7,085 bases of DNA, taken from CAYNOZ01 sp964398955 (GTDB taxonomy: Archaea; Methanobacteriota_B; Thermococci; Thermococcales; CAYNOZ01). The stretch spans positions 1 to 7,085 of the forward strand of contig CAYNOZ010000072.1 of assembly GCA_964398955.1 (NCBI GenBank), written 5' to 3'. Below, piece after piece: positions 6,843 through 7,085 of this stretch; the first letter of the stretch is position 1; every line of letters begins with the position of its first letter. Made by a program: the position numbers and the translations under genes. The notes beneath the pieces are model-generated. The model had not been told where the DNA came from. It saw only the letters and a program-made list of their open reading frames with translations, and searched no databases.

Positions 6843-6882
6843 CTTAATGGCTAACTTACCGCTAGATTTTTTTATCATTAAG
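6843..6882 (-). repeat. Inverted repeat in the FKBP leader
   Basis: CTTAATG (6843-6849) and CATTAAG (6876-6882) are exact 7-bp inverted repeats 26 nt apart, upstream of the FKBP ribosome-binding site. In the minus-strand transcript they could form a stem enclosing an A-rich loop. A 7-bp AU-rich stem is weak evidence. Confidence 0.3.
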
Positions 6883-6901
6883 GTTCTTATTATCTATGAA
6901 G

Positions 6902-6923
6902 AAAATTTATTTAAATGAATTTT
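6902..6923 (-). promoter_or_regulatory. AT-rich palindrome overlapping probable FKBP TATA box
   Basis: A 22-bp near-perfect palindrome with one mismatched pair (6908/6917). Its left half on the plus strand is AAAATTTATTT. The minus strand reads TTTAAATAAA at 6907-6916, a plausible TATA box that would start transcription near 6886 and give a leader of about 80 nt. The symmetry suggests an operator, but AT-rich DNA produces such repeats easily. A second TATA-like block (minus-strand AAGTTAAATAGG, 6833-6844) is nearer the gene but would leave almost no leader. Confidence 0.4.
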
Positions 6924-7031
6924 GATTTACTGAACAAATTTCCACTACACTGAAGCTAAAGCCTAAAACCTAAAAATATTCACCACAGCCCAACCTAAGT
7001 GATGAAGGTATTTTCTTACTTCTATACCAGT

Positions 7032-7085
7032 GTGACATCCTCCTCTCCGTAAACGGAGAGGCTTCCGACCGTTTTTAAAGGTTAC
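7032..7085 (-). mobile_element. Putative right end of an IS200/IS605-like (TnpB-type) element, partial
   Basis: Read on the minus strand, the sequence is GGAAGCC leading into an 8-bp GC-rich hairpin (CCTCTCCG, loop of 4, CGGAGAGG), then AGGATGTCAC. This architecture, GGAAGCC-stem-GGAGGATGTCAC, is one I recognise from ends of IS200/IS605-family elements carrying tnpB in archaea and other prokaryotes. In that family the subterminal hairpin is the recognition structure and forms the 3' part of the omega RNA. TCAC would be the element edge at 7032. The transposase or TnpB gene, if present, lies beyond position 7085 on the minus strand and cannot be seen. It could also be a solo end, a MITE-like derivative or an unrelated hairpin. 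Confidence 0.6.
7042..7061 (-). repeat. Perfect GC-rich hairpin in the element end
   Basis: CCTCTCCG (7042-7049) pairs exactly with CGGAGAGG (7054-7061) around TAAA. It is the most stable local stem in the window and stands out against the AT-rich background. Confidence 0.85.

Larger units (their letters stand above)
6804..7031. other. Non-coding region between FKBP and the element end
   Basis: About 228 nt with no convincing gene. It holds the FKBP leader and promoter elements up to about 6925. The remaining roughly 100 nt, 6925-7031, has only a short CCTAAAA doublet (6962-6975) and a lone GTGATGA. One minus-strand frame stays open for 40 codons from the window edge through the hairpin to a stop near 6963, but nothing in it looks like a known protein. 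Confidence 0.5.

Noticed and set aside
6962..6975. Tandem CCTAAAA doublet
   Set aside because: Only two copies; too short to be a meaningful repeat.
7000..7006. GTGATGA resembling a C box
   Set aside because: No CTGA D box follows at a suitable distance on the plus strand.

Overview
The window looks like chromosomal DNA of a low-GC archaeon, most likely a euryarchaeon. The evidence is Pelota (archaeal/eukaryal ribosome rescue), a FAU-1/DUF402 RNase, a long archaeal-type FKBP with an extra C-terminal domain, a PiT transporter paired with a DUF47 PhoU-like protein, GGTGA/AGGAGG ribosome-binding sites, and AT-rich BRE/TATA-like promoters. The FKBP is very acidic, and the right edge carries a hairpin resembling those at IS200/IS605-type ends in haloarchaea and other prokaryotes. 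A salt-adapted, AT-rich euryarchaeon (for example a Methanonatronarchaeia-like lineage) would fit, but that placement is only a guess.

Layout. (1) 59-1685, plus strand: a MocA/MobA-like nucleotidyltransferase followed after 4 nt by Pelota, with the Shine-Dalgarno of Pelota fused to the upstream stop codon. (2) 1844-3767, plus strand: a phosphate-uptake pair, a PiT permease (TTG start) and its DUF47/PhoU-like accessory protein, 13 nt apart. (3) 3768-3982: a 215-nt stretch with TATA-like boxes and a hairpin. (4) 3983-6077, plus strand: an unrecognised coiled-coil protein with a C-terminal winged-helix-like domain, overlapping by 35 nt a FAU-1-type RNase (S1-like, RNase E/G-like and DUF402 regions). 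(5) 6090-6803, minus strand: FKBP-type peptidyl-prolyl isomerase, convergent with FAU-1 and only 12 nt away. (6) 6804-7085: FKBP upstream region with a 22-bp AT palindrome, then a hairpin and TGTCAC end that I read as the right end of an IS200/IS605-like (TnpB-type) element continuing past the window.

The genes are mostly housekeeping: cofactor nucleotide transfer, ribosome rescue, phosphate import, RNA processing and protein folding. The points most worth a second look are the coiled-coil/winged-helix gene coupled to FAU-1, the putative TnpB-type element end with a readable guide position, and an abrupt change in codon preference inside the Pelota gene.
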